Below, piece after piece: positions 30,622 to 42,400 of a stretch of DNA of 64,000 nucleotides. This stretch comes from Agapetus fuscipes (Eukaryota > Arthropoda > Insecta > Trichoptera > Glossosomatidae), in contig OX637344.1 of NCBI GenBank assembly GCA_951799405.1, forward strand, positions 6,014,001 through 6,078,000, in the 5' to 3' direction. The notes beneath the pieces are model-generated. The model searched no databases and had not been told where the DNA came from. It saw nothing but the letters and a program-made list of their open reading frames with translations. The position numbers and the translations under genes were made by a program. Position 1 is the stretch's first letter. The number at the start of each line of letters is the position of its first letter.

Positions 30622-30750
30622 CAAGTATAAAACTCAACCGTAGCGTTTTCATCAGCAATGTACGGAATGTAAAACACTCACTAGAGGCGCTGCATTTAGT
30701 TGCCATACATTTTAGCTAGAACACTATGATAGGTTTAAAATTAATGTGTT
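30622..30750. repeat. Rpt-2 copy
   Basis: AGTATAAAACTCAACCGTAG, TGTAAAACACTCACTAGAGG, GCGCTGCATTTAGTTGCC. The right end TGTTATACTTG may be the inverse of the left end CAAGTATAAAA. Confidence 0.55.
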
Positions 30751-31077
30751 ATACTTGTAGTACAATACCGCCATCCTCAGGAGACAGTGCTAAGCCGGAA
30801 GTAGCGGTCCCGGAAGTGAAATGGTGACTTGAATTTTAAAAAACCTTTCACACCCTACAATGAATTCCCTGCGAATCGAAAATAAAAGTTTTCCAAGGCA
30901 CATCGGGAAAAGTTTATATTAGTTTTTAATTCTATTATATTTGCAATACTTATTACTTCACGTTAAGGCAGAAAGAGTTGCAGAGTTTTAGTTCATTTTA
31001 GGTTTTGATTCTTTTTAAATTATGCTTCATTGTCTATGGTGGAGTTCTGATAGACAAGAAAAAACATTTAGGATTAT

Positions 31078-31176
31078 ATCCAAAATAGGGTGACATTAGC
31101 AACATGAACCAATTTTTACAACATTTTTGGACATCCCTTACCAATCTATGTACAACGCAAGGAATTTTCTATATAG
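31078..31176 (+). repeat. Rpt-1 terminal fragment
   Basis: AGGGTGACATTAGCAACATG through CAACGCAAGGAATTTTC. A similar fragment follows at 31797-31882. Both are then followed by TATATAGTTACTATTATT, absent from most Rpt-1 copies, so they share a longer unit. Confidence 0.5.
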
Positions 31177-31194
31177 TTACTATTATTAATAAAG

Positions 31195-31252
31195 ATTATA
31201 TCAAAGAAGTGTGCAAGGACAGGAAGAAGTGGCGGCTAATCTGCAATGGTGA
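31195..31252 (+). mobile_element. RTE-like LINE 3' scrap
   Basis: Reads KEVCKDRKKWRLICNG in one frame, the last residues of the RTE-like ORF, then loses similarity. Confidence 0.55.
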
Positions 31253-31374
31253 TTTCTAATGTTGGTGTTTTAATTTGCTACATTTTTTTCATAGGAAATT
31301 TCTGACTTTTTTTGTATAGATTTCTTTGTAAGGTTTTGTTCTTTTATATATTTAAATGTAATTTTTTATTCATA

Positions 31375-31628
31375 TTCCTTGACTTATAGGTTGGTATGAG
31401 GCTGACCACCCATACTGTAAAAAATGGTTCACTTTGCCAATGTTACCCCTGTTTCAGGGAAGGTCGGCAAAAGTTGTGGGGCTTATGTTCATTTGAGGTT
31501 TGGATTTTATTTGTAAGTACACATTCAGCATTTGTAAGCGCGAACTACACTTGTTGGTTTGTGGGCTTACATCTGAGAGCTTTAAATGAATATATCCTTG
31601 CAACTTAGATTATTATTATTATTATTAT
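31375..31628 (-). repeat. Rpt-1, complete copy with (ATT)n end
   Basis: Reverse-sense copy from TTCCTTGACTTATAGGTTGG to TTGCAACTTAGATTATTATT. In this sense the unit ends in an (ATT)n run, which would fit a retroposed element with an A/T-rich 3' tail. No RNA polymerase III boxes are obvious. Confidence 0.7.
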
Positions 31629-31796
31629 ATCAATAACTTGAACTTGTGACATATTAAGTTAAAATTGGGTTTCTCAGATAAATGCACCCTTTTTCCTATT
31701 TTCTACTAGAGAAAACACTATGAAAGAGTGAAAATCCTGTGGTTTAGAAGTTTTCTTGAGCGCTTTTTTAGTTTTACCTTAAAGGGGGCGATATTT

Positions 31797-31882
31797 AAGA
31801 TAGGGTGACATAAGCAACTTGAACCTATTTTTGCGACATAGTTGTTGGTCCTCATTCCGACCTACAACTCAATGAATTTCTT
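31797..31882 (+). repeat. Rpt-1 terminal fragment
   Basis: TAGGGTGACATAAGCAACTT through CTACAACTCAATGAATTTC, a diverged version of 31078-31176. It is directly upstream of the exon-like cassette. Confidence 0.5.
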
Positions 31883-31957
31883 ATATAGTTACTATTATTA
31901 GTAAAACATATAGAAGTAAGAAGTACTTATCTAATTTTGTTTTTCCTTTTATTTCAG

Positions 31958-32019
31958 GTAACGACTATTCCGTTTTTTTGTTCAAAAACCAGAAAAAGCT
32001 GATCTTACGTCTACAAAAA
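31958..32019 (+). other. Exon-like cassette, copy 1
   Basis: 62 bp between a strong acceptor (TTTTTCCTTTTATTTCAG) and a consensus donor (CAAAAA/GTAAGT). One frame is open (NDYSVFLFKNQKKLILRLQK after the first two bases). A second copy at 52769-52827 keeps both splice sites and differs by three bases in length. No other exon of a gene was found nearby. It could be an orphan exon, or part of a transposable unit that includes the Rpt-1 end. Confidence 0.4.
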
Positions 32020-32212
32020 GTAAGTAGCTAATTTATTTTTCTTTCTATTTCTAATAGTAATACAAAAAACACACACACAAATACCACGCATGGTAAACGA
32101 TCGTTTGTACCAAAATGTACGGCTGAGAGAGATTTTTCATTTCATGTTTGAAAAATCTAGTAACAAATAAAACCTTCTTATTGTTACTTTTTGTTCTTTT
32201 TCTTATTTTGTA

Positions 32213-32268
32213 AAGTATGGGTGGTCAGCCTCATACCAACCTATATGTCAAGGAATCTCATTGCCTTT
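32213..32268 (+). repeat. Rpt-1 terminal fragment
   Basis: GTATGGGTGGTCAGCCTCAT and CCAACCTATATGTCAAGGAA only. Confidence 0.6.
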
Positions 32269-32690
32269 TTAATCAACCATTTATTTATTCTCCGGGTACC
32301 TAATTAAATACGACACTTTTTTCGACGTATATACATAAAAAATAATGGTTTTGCCAAGAATCTTCTACAGAATTTTGTCATTGAAATCGTTTACAAGCGT
32401 TCAAAATAAAAACGTGATAAATTGTTTGACATCTGAGCAAATATTTTGCCATTAGGAGTGACAGAAATAACGATAGGACGTGACATTGCGAGAATAATTT
32501 GGCTCTGAACCAAGGAAAAATAAAAATCAGAGAAATTGAGAGACGTTTGCAAAATTTTTGTGTAATACCTAATGTCTCAGACTTTTATTGAAAAGTTAAC
32601 TGGTTTGAAAACCAACAAACGAGAAAAAATACGTTTTTATCATCCCTTCAAATATTTATTTTCATTGGTATCCCCTATAGTTCAGTTTTT
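32269..32690. other. No gene recognised
   Basis: AT-rich. The open frame that reaches the LINE fragment from 32572 has no motif before about 32690. Confidence 0.4.
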
Positions 32691-33290
32691 TAACACTAAA
32701 CAATTTAAGTCGAGGCTACTGTCATGGAAATGTAAAACCACTCTGTACAAAACCCTAATAAAACTAGTCCTCACATATACCTGGACACTGACCAAGCGGG
32801 ACCAATGTTCTCTCAACGTCTTCAAAAGAAAAATACTTCGACGTATTTATGGTCCCATAAAGGACGGAAACATATCTCGAAGAAGATATAACTCCGCATT
32901 GTATAAGCTGTACCAGGACGCTGATGTGGTCCGCTCAATAAAGGTCAACATACTGCATTGGCTGGGGCACATTCAGTAAATGGACCATCGGAGCCTGGAG
33001 AAGACGATTGTGATGACGAACCCGGAGGGACGCCGGACAGTGGGAAGACCACGTTCAAGATGGCTGGATGGAGTGGTAGCGGATTTCCGTGCAGTGAGAA
33101 TGTGGGACTGGAGGAGGAAAACGTTGGATAGACAGCGCTGGCAGCGGTTGCTGAGGGAGGCAAAGACCCACCCCGGGTTTTTGTGCCAGTGATGATGATG
33201 ATGATAGTTTAGTTTCAATGCTTGAGAAATAAGTGCCCTTAGGGTGGTTAGTGCCACTAAACGGCGCTATATAAAATTGACCATTGAGCA
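32690..33290 (+). pseudogene. LINE C-terminal fragment with one in-frame stop
   Basis: Reads FKSRLLSWKCKTTLYKTLIK, then TYTWTLTKRDQC, ILRRIYGPIKDGNISRRRYN and ILHWLGHIQ. A TAA at 32977-32979 is followed in the same frame by MDHRSLEKTI, GRRTVGRPRSRWLDGV and REAKTHPGF, with a stop at 33190-33192. A (GAT)n run follows, then an L2-like 3' end (GCCCTTAGGGTGGTTAGTG, GGCGCTATATAAAA) at 33220-33290 that may be a separate scrap. It is the post-RT part of a LINE family unlike the 19-kb one. 5'-truncated. Confidence 0.7.
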
Positions 33291-33309
33291 AGATTTAATT
33301 CTACATCTG

Positions 33310-33690
33310 CAATGTACTGTAGGTACTGTATACTGCCACCGTTCCGCTATGGGTAGCCGGTTCCTCGGCATATGCGTCTCCACTTTTTTCTGTCATCGCA
33401 TATCTCTTTCATCTTTTCAACATTCATACTCATTTCTGATTCTCACTCTGCAGGTTCCATTCTTTCGAAATCTCAGCTATATGGTCTACCCATTTCGTTG
33501 TCGGTCTTTTACTTCTACGCTTCCCTCTGACGTTTCCTCTGTACACTTTCTTTGTTAGTCGTTCATCATCCATTCTTTCAAGAGGTACGAACGATCTCAT
33601 CGTTTATTTTTGTTTTTTCAGTCTAATATTATCTTTTATACCACACTCGTTGATCACCCAATCATTGAGAGCTTTACATAATAAACGAAT
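33310..33690 (-). mobile_element. RTE-like LINE 3' fragment, decayed
   Basis: On the minus strand: NDWVINECGIKDN, a broken stretch, LERMDDERLTKKVYRGNVRG, then EISKEWNLQSE, ending in CGGAACGGTGGCAGTATACA. It is closest to the 19.15-kb copy. A frameshift and a stop lie near 33620. Confidence 0.75.
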
Positions 33691-34639
33691 TATGTTTCAA
33701 TGTGCCAAGGACTAGAGTATCGAGTTTCTATTTCTGTCGTTCGTTTTTTCTCTACCAACAAAACACTTGTAAAATATTGTAGACATGACAAGTCATTAAT
33801 CTAATATGTTTAATATAGAGTTACAGAACTGGATATTTGTTCTGGCAAAATGTCAAAAGACTTAATACAAAAAATATAGATTAATCACGTTAAAATACAT
33901 TAATTAATACAAGCGTTAATGATCGTATCGGCTTTGAGCAAAACTTAACCGTTAATCCGCGAGATCTATTGAGTACACTTGCTCACCATTTATTGTTAGT
34001 TAATCGCTTTTAATACACATTAATCACAAAGTAAAAAACTCGTTTAAATAGGTTTTAAGCTTACCTGTTTGATATTTAAAATGAAAGAAAGAGCTATATA
34101 AAACTTGTTAGTTTGAGACATGTGCAAACATGAGAGTGCTAGTGTAGAATGTACTATTGCGTTCGCGATCATGGATTCTTCAATGTTTAAAATTCGCTTG
34201 GACGAGACAAACAATCGGATTGTCAGGGGTTGAGCTTGTCTATTAAAAAAGGAAGTTTCGTACAATTTTTGTCTCAGTTAATAAAATTTTTGCAAAGTCA
34301 TCATTGGTATAAAGTTCAAGGTAATTCCAGTTCATCGGTGCATTATTATTTCTACTTTATAAAACATTATTATCTGATAAAAAACGAATCATTATTACAC
34401 TCATTATTATTTCTATTTCTATTATTTACTACGAGTAATTACCAAAAAAATTAAAAACACTTATACAGTTTTATGGATATTTGATAAAATATTTTCATAG
34501 CATTTTGTGAAATAATGTTCAGTTTATTTTTGGAAATATGCCTACTACCTCAATTTACATATTAAATTTTCTGCCTTAGAGATCGGTAGGTAAAAAGTAA
34601 ATAAATTTGTTATTAAATATAAGAGTTAGGCTGACCGGA
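33691..34639. other. No gene recognised
   Basis: AT-rich DNA of about 950 bp with no repeat shared with the rest of the window, no motif-bearing frame and no RNA gene. Confidence 0.5.
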
Positions 34640-34760
34640 CAGTCTGTATGATAACACGAAAGTGTACCGACAATAAATAACAGCGCCTTTTGCGAGCGTT
34701 ATAATGTCCATATATTTTTGTGTGTTTAAACGTAAAGCTGTATACTTGGAGTACCTTTAC
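34640..34760 (-). repeat. Rpt-2 copy
   Basis: Reverse sense: ACAGCGCCTTTTGCGAGCG, ACGTAAAGCTGTATACTTGG. Confidence 0.45.
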
Positions 34761-35145
34761 CTAATGTGAATAAAATTCAATTTCCTGTCGGATGTTTTTA
34801 TTTGCTGCCTTTTGATTTTATTTGCTATTTTTTGTTTCATTTTGATTTCATCCCGCACAAAAACAATACATTTTCATATTCCACTCGACTCCGTTTTTTC
34901 GCAAAATATTGGTTTTTCCTCAACAAATAGAAATTTTATGAATGAATAATCAATTAAAAATATATCAGTTTAATTCGCAAAACATTTGATCTACGGGTCA
35001 TCTTTATTGGAGAATTTGCTTAAGGCAGCGGATGAGCCTTGGATTTGCTGTGAATAACGTTGTACATCATAACCTTTGCTCTTACTTTTAAAGGTGTACT
35101 TCTTATTTTTTTAGTACAATAGGAGCAAGATCGGTCATTCATTTG
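34761..35145. other. No gene recognised
   Basis: AT-rich, nothing supported. Confidence 0.5.
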
Positions 35146-35236
35146 ATCGGTTCTCAATCTAGTCATTAACGCTACGGAACTCGTTCTCGGAAGATAGTTG
35201 GTTCGATTGCTGGCGAAGCACAAAAAAAAAAAAAAA
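35146..35236 (+). mobile_element. SINE-A head only, with poly(A)
   Basis: CTAGTCATTAACGCTACGG and GGTTCGATTGCTGGCGAAGC, then a 14-base A run at 35222-35235. The body is absent: either a head-only retroposition or a truncated copy. Confidence 0.6.
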
Positions 35237-35300
35237 CAAATTATATATTTGACTTAGTAATTGCTTGTTTCATATAGTTAAATTTAATAAATTGTTTGTG

Positions 35301-35349
35301 TTCTTTGACTAATAGGATGATATAAGGCTGACCGCCCATACAGTAAAAT
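35301..35349 (-). repeat. Rpt-1 terminal fragment
   Basis: TTCTTTGACTAATAGGATG and AGGCTGACCGCCCATACAG only. Confidence 0.5.
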
Positions 35350-35455
35350 CATTGCCATTTTTCAAAATTTTATTTTCGTAGAATTTTATCTTTATCATTT
35401 TAAATTAGAATTATAGTCGGAACAATTCAAAGTGTAAAAAATAATTCGAACCGTG

Positions 35456-35685
35456 TTCCTTGATTTAAAGGTTGATATGACGCTGACCACCCATACTGTG
35501 AAAACAGGTTAACTTTGCCAATGTCACCCCTGTTTCAGGGAAGGTTAGAAAGACTTGCAGGGCTTTTGTTCGTTTGAAAATGGTTGTTATGTTGTAAGCA
35601 CACATGCGGCAAATGTAAGCATGAACTTATACGTGTCTGTTATGGGAGTTCATGTAATATATCTTTGCAACATAGATTATAGATT
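35456..35685 (-). repeat. Rpt-1, complete copy
   Basis: Reverse sense from TTCCTTGATTTAAAGGTTG to TTTGCAACATAGATTATAG, about 230 bp. Confidence 0.7.
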
Positions 35686-36434
35686 GTGGGAATCGATGGC
35701 GATTTTCCAAAGAAACCACTAAAGTGATGAAGACATGGCTGATGATCTACTCCTAAAAAGAAAAAATCTTGTTCAGCAACAAATAAATGATCTACGACAA
35801 AAAGAAGAGAAGAAAAGTATACAGCATTCAGATGGTTATTTTGTTGTTGTATAGTCAATAATTTAAAGCCACCCTCAAACAATCAATTATCTGTAGACCA
35901 CAGTAAATTCCAAAAATTCCTGCTTTGTCGGTTGATTTTCCAATCAGCGTCTTGTATCATACGAGTACAGTGGAGAGATCAAAAGGTCTCTAGGATCTGT
36001 CGTAGGCTTCGCACGATGCTCCTCTCGTAGACCCCTTTATAGGGGGAGACAGGTAATTGAGTCAAGTCGTAGAGGGTCTACGCCGCTACGCCGAGCTTTG
36101 ATTCGTAGCATTTCACGGGCGGAGGAGTTTCAAGTACAACGATGAGACCGTCAATATATTACAGCAAATAGCGTAGAATATGTGTCATATGATATGCGAA
36201 ATGAACGGTTTAATCCGCTTAATAATGAACGGTTCGTTTTTGGTTTTACGGCTGAAATCCGTTCATAAAAGTCTTTATATAAAATTATACCATTTCAAAA
36301 TGTTCACCATTGCAAAAAAATCATTTGAACTCTAGCTTGAAAAAATAAATAAACGAGGTATGTAGTGAATGAGTAAAAAAAAATTACGACTTGTCAACCA
36401 TTTCGATTAAAGTGAGAGTTTTCCAAATTTCGAG
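35686..36434. other. No gene recognised
   Basis: Mostly AT-rich. A GC-richer part at 35990-36125 (CGTAGACCCCTTTATAGGGG and CGCCGCTACGCCGAGC) has no frame or repeat match. Confidence 0.45.
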
Positions 36435-36723
36435 GATTGTAACTTCTTGCCGCGTTTTTCCCCAAGTGATCGAGTGGAAACTATTTATTTTCATACGTAA
36501 GAGTTTAACCTCACGTCAACCAGTTGAAGTGAGAGTTTCTCAGCTCCCGAGGGGCTGGTTCTCATTTCTTGTGAAGGCTCAGTCAGCCTTGCCGATGTTT
36601 TTATTTTGGATTTGAAATAAACACCGTATATTGACAATATTTTCTGAATCCCTTGATGGAGATCGAGCTCTAGCCCTCTGCTATATAATGCAAGTATTCT
36701 ACCAACTGAGCTATCGACCGTTC
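36435..36723 (-). mobile_element. SINE-B copy
   Basis: Read inversely: CGGTCGATAGCTCAGTTGGT (A-box region); an eroded B box; the GTGTTTATTTCAAATCC block; CCTCGGGAGCTGAGAAAC; and the GCAAGAAGTTACAATCC end. About 290 bp. Confidence 0.7.
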
Positions 36724-37169
36724 AATCCATATGCAGAAATATGTTTTAAAATGAATAAAAAGTAAATCAGAACATGTCCATCTGATATTTCGTTTTACAA
36801 TGTGTGGGTTTTTTGTAAGTAATGAAATATTCACATTTATATCATGTGTTACAATTATAATGTACTCCGACACACAACTCTAAATAAATCACGCTGTATT
36901 GTATACGGTGCTTTAATGTGATATTTTTTTCTCTCTCTCGTTTGTTAAAGCTTTTCCGATTTCACTTGCGGTGAGATAAATCAAATGAAAACAAAGCAAG
37001 GCAGAACAATCGAAACCTGAAAACTGTACCAGCAAAACGTCAGTAGCGGAACTGCGTAAAAATGCGGAAAATTTGCTGTTTTTTTTTGTGAAAATAGAAA
37101 TAATGTAATTTTAAAAGCAGGAAAGAAATGGGATTCAGTAAAATAAACAAGCTGACACAAAAAAATGTG
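36724..37169. other. No gene recognised
   Basis: AT-rich, no supported feature. Confidence 0.5.
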
Positions 37170-37240
37170 AGGAGTTAAAAATGTGTGGAAAAAAATGTGC
37201 GTGGCCCTTTACGCTCACTGGAGGCGCTTTTAAGTTTTCC
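37170..37240 (+). repeat. Rpt-2 fragment
   Basis: TTTACGCTCACTGGAGGCGC and TTTTAAGTTTTCC only. Confidence 0.4.
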
Positions 37241-37386
37241 AAGCAAAGGTTCAAAAAATTAAAAACCTTAGCTGTCAACATTGCAGATCAACCGCGTCAT
37301 TTTTTTTTTCGGTCCTTGCATAGGCACTTCTTTCCTTTCATCCAGAGTCGTAGCTTTTTCACACAAGCTCTTTTTTATAATCAAAC

Positions 37387-37541
37387 CTAATCTAAGTTGC
37401 AAATACATATTAACACTTAAAGTTCATATTAAATGCATGCCCACAAACAGACACGTGTATGTTTTCGCCTACAAATGCTGCTTGTGTACTGACAATTTAA
37501 AAACCAAACCTCAAATGAACATAGAATATTCCCATTCTAAA
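37387..37541 (+). repeat. Rpt-1 left half
   Basis: From TAATCTAAGTTGCAAATAC to CCTCAAATGAACATAGAA, then cut off. Confidence 0.65.
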
Positions 37542-37559
37542 TAGATTCCCATTCTAGAT

Positions 37560-37700
37560 ATCTCATTCATTGGTTATTTCAGGAATTTGGTCGATACATA
37601 CCTTTTTCAATCTTTTGATTTTGATTGGTCGATGCTTCGTCACTCCTTCATCATTCATTCTCTCCAAATGTAATTTCATTATTTTCACTTTCACACATAT
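37560..37700 (-). mobile_element. RTE-like LINE fragment
   Basis: Inverse reading gives KVKIMKLHLERMNDEG, then a block ending in IDQIPEI, matching the region around DQIGEIAKEW of the 19-kb copy. Strongly diverged. Confidence 0.45.
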
Positions 37701-38167
37701 TCAATATCTGTTTTTTAAATCTTTTCTCCCCCTCTGTGCATCGCACGTGTCTCCAAGATCACACGTTTCTTCTCCACATTTCTCTTCCATCAGAGTGTTT
37801 GGTGTTTACTCTTGTTCCGTTTATTTTCCCCACCCGTACGTGCGGCCTAACGAGCCATTTTCCCGAGATCCGGGGAAAGCGCGGGTCCGCTGGATCACAA
37901 CACCTCTGCGCTGCTAAACACCGCTAACGACCCCTAATGATCAGTTAAATGGGAGGGGTAGGTACTAGATACTATTGGTTCTGCTACCCCGATACAGTGA
38001 CTATAAAACTGTAGATTCAAAAAAAATATGAGGTGCTTGATATGTTTTATACGTTATATTAAATATTATTGAATTGACGTACCATCGTAATTGACGTAGT
38101 ATCGAATTTAAGTTAGATTTACGGTTGTTAGGCATATTTGTACAATCAATTAGAAATATATAAAATC
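37701..38167. other. No gene; GC-richer patch at 37820-37960
   Basis: Contains GAGATCCGGGGAAAGCGCGG and a CGCTGCTAAACACCGCTAAC stretch with no frame or repeat match. The BEL insertion site follows. Confidence 0.45.
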
Positions 38168-38172
38168 GTATG

Positions 38173-38581
38173 TGTTTGGGCGAGCTGTTAGGTAGATTTG
38201 TTTATAGGTAGCTGGCCATAAAATCCTGTGTCCTTAAGCCTATAAACTGACCACTCCTACTTTACCCAATCACCTGTCTCCAGCAGTACTTCTTCATACG
38301 CGGCCTTGGATAGACGTGTCCATCGCAGTGTTCATCGCGCGCGACAGAAATAAAGGAGAAACCATACACAAAAACGCGACCAGTGCTCCGCGAAAGAGGC
38401 ATCCATTGGAGATAAGGTGAGTCCAGACTTTGATTCGTGATTCCCTCCTTTGCTCCTTTGGTTGGCTGCCTGGACAGATTTGTTGGGCAGTTCGTCCGAA
38501 CGCGATAATCGAGAACCAGTAAGATTTAAAATCCTCCCCATCTCGCATCCCCACATGATAGCGCCAAACTTGGCGTTATCA
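38173..38581 (+). repeat. BEL/Pao 5' LTR (409 bp)
   Basis: Starts TGTTTGGGCGAGC and ends TTGGCGTTATCA, the canonical TG...CA. A polyadenylation-like AATAAA lies at 38349-38354. The minus-strand open frames inside it appear again in the 3' LTR and are not genes. Confidence 0.93.
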
Positions 38582-38605
38582 TAATTTTGGTCCTTAACGA
38601 AGCCA
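38582..38605 (+). other. Probable primer-binding site of the BEL element
   Basis: The first bases after the 5' LTR, TAATTTTGGTCCTTAACG, contain a TGGTCC start as expected for pairing with a tRNA 3' end. I did not identify the tRNA. The 5' leader then runs without a long frame to the Gag start at 39027. Confidence 0.5.
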
Positions 38606-39026
38606 GATCGTAAATTAAAAAACTAGATTCACGCAAAATTAATTCGGATTCCTCTAGTTTGAAATCGGATTCATAAAATTATTAGCCATTTTTATTGCTA
38701 CAAAATTGCAATTCGTGACGCGTTCATACATTATTATCATAAATATCGCTTTGGAATCGAAGTGCGGGTTAATTCTTTAATTGCCTTGTAAGTATACCTA
38801 TCTCTTGCATTTTAGGTACATTCGAATTAAGCCCGCGGTATAAGTAACTACCTAGGTACTTGCATTGTTTACTTTCTTTGTTTACATTATTTGTTTACAT
38901 TTTGATAACATTATTATAACCTTCTTCTTTCTTTGCTACCTTAATTTATAAGGACTTGTACGTACGGGATTTGTAAAATTTATTATTAACTTTATCAAAT
39001 TTAATTTATTAAAGCCAAATTAAAAC

Positions 39027-39458
39027 ATGACTTCAGAACGCGAAAAACGAGCATTTCAACGACGTAAGGAGCGCCTCCAGAATGAGATAGAGACGTACTT
39101 GGAACGGGCACAATGCATTTTCGATACCATTAATTCAATTCATTTGGGAGAAATTTATTTGCATAAATTTAAAGTGCACGCGGCAGGCATTGACAACTGG
39201 CGTAAAGAATTTTTATTACTGGTGAAAGAAAGAAATGATTTAATTGCAGAAAGTGAGGAAGATGAAGCAACAGATAATAATATTATTCTGTCATTTGAAG
39301 ACTTATACGCTGAAATTAAATATACTTACGAGAATTTAAAAGACACAACAAAATCCTCAAGTGCAAATGATATTCCTTTAAAAAAGGAGCATCCAACTAC
39401 CACGATTAGAGCTGTGTGCCTTCAACGGAGATGTAAACAATTGGCCGGTGTTTTATGA
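39027..39458 (+). CDS. BEL Gag, N-terminal part
   Basis: Starts at the first ATG of a long frame (MTSEREKRAFQRRKERL), then a charged helical region rich in Glu and Lys, as in BEL Gag starts. The similarity leaves this frame near 39415, where the next ORF takes over. The last 15 or so residues to 39458 are therefore off-frame. Gag would form the particle that packages element RNA. A programmed shift is possible, but there is no obvious slippery heptamer. Confidence 0.75.
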   Translation: MTSEREKRAFQRRKERLQNEIETYLERAQCIFDTINSIHLGEIYLHKFKVHAAGIDNWRKEFLLLVKERNDLIAESEEDEATDNNIILSFEDLYAEIKYTYENLKDTTKSSSANDIPLKKEHPTTTIRAVCLQRRCKQLAGVL

Positions 39459-42400
39459 AAATTTTAAATCTATGGTCCATGAGAATGACAGTCTAACGGA
39501 AGGTGAAAAGATTCAATATTTAGTTGGAAAACTGGTAGGAAAAGCTCAGAGCATTTGCCAAGGTTTATTGCCAACTGCTCAAAATTATACAATTTTATGG
39601 AATTCGTTGGTCAAGAAATACAACGATAAGCGCGTTCTGGCAACAACTTATCTAGAGAAATTGTTAAATATTCCTGCAGTAAAGGAACCATCTGCCTCAA
39701 ACTTGGAGGACTTTATTGATCTATTTTCAGGTTTAACTGCTGCAATCAAACAGTTGAACATGGAGAATCTAGAAGACTTTATATTCATACACATTGCGTG
39801 TAAGAAACTCGACATGGATACGATTAAGGCTTTTGAAGTTTCTATACAAGATTCTCCAGACTCAGTAGATTCAGTAAAATTTGTGGAATTCATGAGAAAT
39901 TACTCGCGAATACTACAGCGCGCAAACGGAAGTAGAAGCAGTAAAATTAACAATCAAATTAACGCGATGCCGCGCAAGCCCTCAGCTTCCCAGAAAAACG
40001 TTAGGGCATTTGTGACAGTTAATACTGACAAATGTTTGTTGTGCGGAGATAACAACCACTCAAAGTTGTACCAGTGTCCAAAATACACTATCCTGGACGC
40101 TCGGGAAAGGTACAATTTTATAAAATCAAAGAAATTATGTGTCAATTGTCTAAGTACGATGCATAATCTCAAGAATTGTAAATCAAAGGGAAGATGCAGC
40201 GTTTGTAATCGATCCCACCATACTAGCCTGCATTTCAACTTGAATTTGCAAGCCGCGGCCGAAGAAAAGGCGGAGCCCTTAGCGCTTTGTGCTATGGGCC
40301 CTAATTCTAGTGAGGTAGAATCTACGGTTTTACTAGGAACTGTTTGTTGTGTAATCTTAGACAAGCGGGGTCAAAGACACACTATTCGCGCTTTATTAGA
40401 CAGTGCTTCACAGAGAGACATAATAACGGCCTCCTGTTGTCGAGAACTTCATCTTGATGTAAAGACGACGCGAGACAAAGTTGTTTCAGGAATAGGGGAT
40501 ATTGTCAACCCTATCAAGGGAGTGACAACAATTACCCTTCTTTCGAGAGTTGAGAAATCGGTCAATTTTAAACTATCGCCTTTGGTGGTTAATCAAATAA
40601 CTGATAAAATACCCGTCGCCAACATTAATATTGAAAATTTAGAATATTTAAAATCATTACGTTGGGCTGATGAAAAATATTTTATTCCCGGAAAAATTGA
40701 CATGATTCTGGGTGCAGATGTATTCTCCCGTGTGATAAAACACAACACTATCTCACGAAATTTAGGCGAGCCAGTTGCACTGGATACCCTATTTGGGTAT
40801 GTGGTACTAGGGGAAGTTCCAGTGCTACCGTTAATCAAAACAGATTATAGTTTCTTTTCAGCAATTGAAATTGAAATGAAAAAATTCTTGGAGTTGGAGG
40901 ACGTACCGGACGTCTCCACTCCGCAAATCGAGGAGCTGGTATGTGAAGAGAAATATACCAACACCACCACGAGAGACAAGACTGGTAGATTTTCCGTAAT
41001 GCTGCCTTTCAAGACCGATCCGGGGCAGCTCGGTGACTCTCAGAGAGCGGCAGAGCGGAGATTTTACGCGTTGGAAAGGAAACTGCTTTCAAACTCTTCT
41101 GTAAAATTGGAATACGACCTTATTTTCAAAAATTATATACAAGAAGGGTATTTAAATCCTGTAAATATAAATTCGGATCAATGCTTGAGCTTGCAATACA
41201 TAGCACCGCATCATGCAGTGATACGTGAAAATAAATCCACAACTAAGGTTCGCGCAGTAATAGATGCTAGTATGAAAACTACATCAGGATTATCGCTGAA
41301 TGATGTTCTACATACGGGTAGAAATCTTCAAAATGATCTATTTAAAATAATATTACACTTTCGCTTGTTTCCAGTTGCTCTAAGCGCTGACATACGTAAA
41401 ATGTATATGCAAATTCTGGTAAATAAAGAGCATAGATGCTATCAGAGAGTTTTATATCGGTTTGATAAAAATGATCCACTTCAGCTTTTTGAATTTACAC
41501 GCGTACCATTTGGCTTAAAGTGCAGCCCATACCTTGCAATGCGTACCGTTCGTCGTTTAATTGATGATGAGCGAACACGTTTTCCATTAGCGGCACTTGT
41601 AGCAGAGAGAGATATTTACATGGATGATTTGGTTTCTAGCTGTTTAAATGATGAAGAGGCTATCGCACTTTCAAACCAGTTGATTGAATTATTTCTTGCG
41701 GGCGGTTTTGAATTAGTGAAGTTCTCGAGTAATTCACCATCAGTCATGGGAGGCATTCCCTCAGCTTGTCGCATTTCTGAAGCTGTGGAGTTCAGTTCAG
41801 AAGATCAATGTACCATCCTTGGTTTGCATTGGTTGCCTGGAAAGGATGTTTTTACCTTTAGTGTCACTAACAAATTTCGTAAATGTACAAAACGAAATAT
41901 TCTGTCGACAATTGCGCGCTTCTGGGATTTGATGGGGTTTGTCGCACCCGTGATTGTAACAGCTAAATTAATGATTAAATTTCTCTGGGAACATAAAATC
42001 GATTGGGACGATTGTCCTCCTCAGAGTATAATTTCAACTTGGGAAAATTATGAATCGGAACTCCCACTCCTTCAAAGTATTCAGCTGCCACGGCATACAG
42101 GTGTAACGCAGGAGTCGATTATATCCCTATTGGGATTCGCGGACGCAAGTGAGAGAGCATATGGAGCGGTGATATATATTCATGTATATAATCCTCCAAG
42201 TAAACGCGGAGAAATAAGTTTAGCTTGTGCAAAGTCGCGAGTAGCTCCAAGTCGTACAATATCTTTAGCAAGACTTGAATTATCGGGAATATTGATATTG
42301 TCAAAATTAATGCGTGTAGTCATTGATACATATTCAACTCGCTGCCAAATTAATAATGTATACGCCTTTTCTGATAGTACAGTGGCACTCGCTTGGGTTC

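Noticed and set aside
33244..33558. 104-codon plus-strand frame
   Set aside because: It is antisense to the decayed RTE-like fragment at 33310-33690.
36660..36723. A minus-strand tRNA gene
   Set aside because: Same reasoning: the sequence continues into the SINE-B body.
37570..37927. Two overlapping open frames of 100-115 codons
   Set aside because: They are pyrimidine-rich, in different frames, and overlie an inverse LINE fragment.
38294..38556. Minus-strand frames in the LTR, repeated at 44404-44666
   Set aside because: They exist twice only because the LTR is duplicated, and have no domain.
39415..39458. Programmed frameshift in BEL Gag
   Set aside because: No slippery heptamer or clear downstream structure was seen, and the two later breaks suggest damage or sequence error instead.
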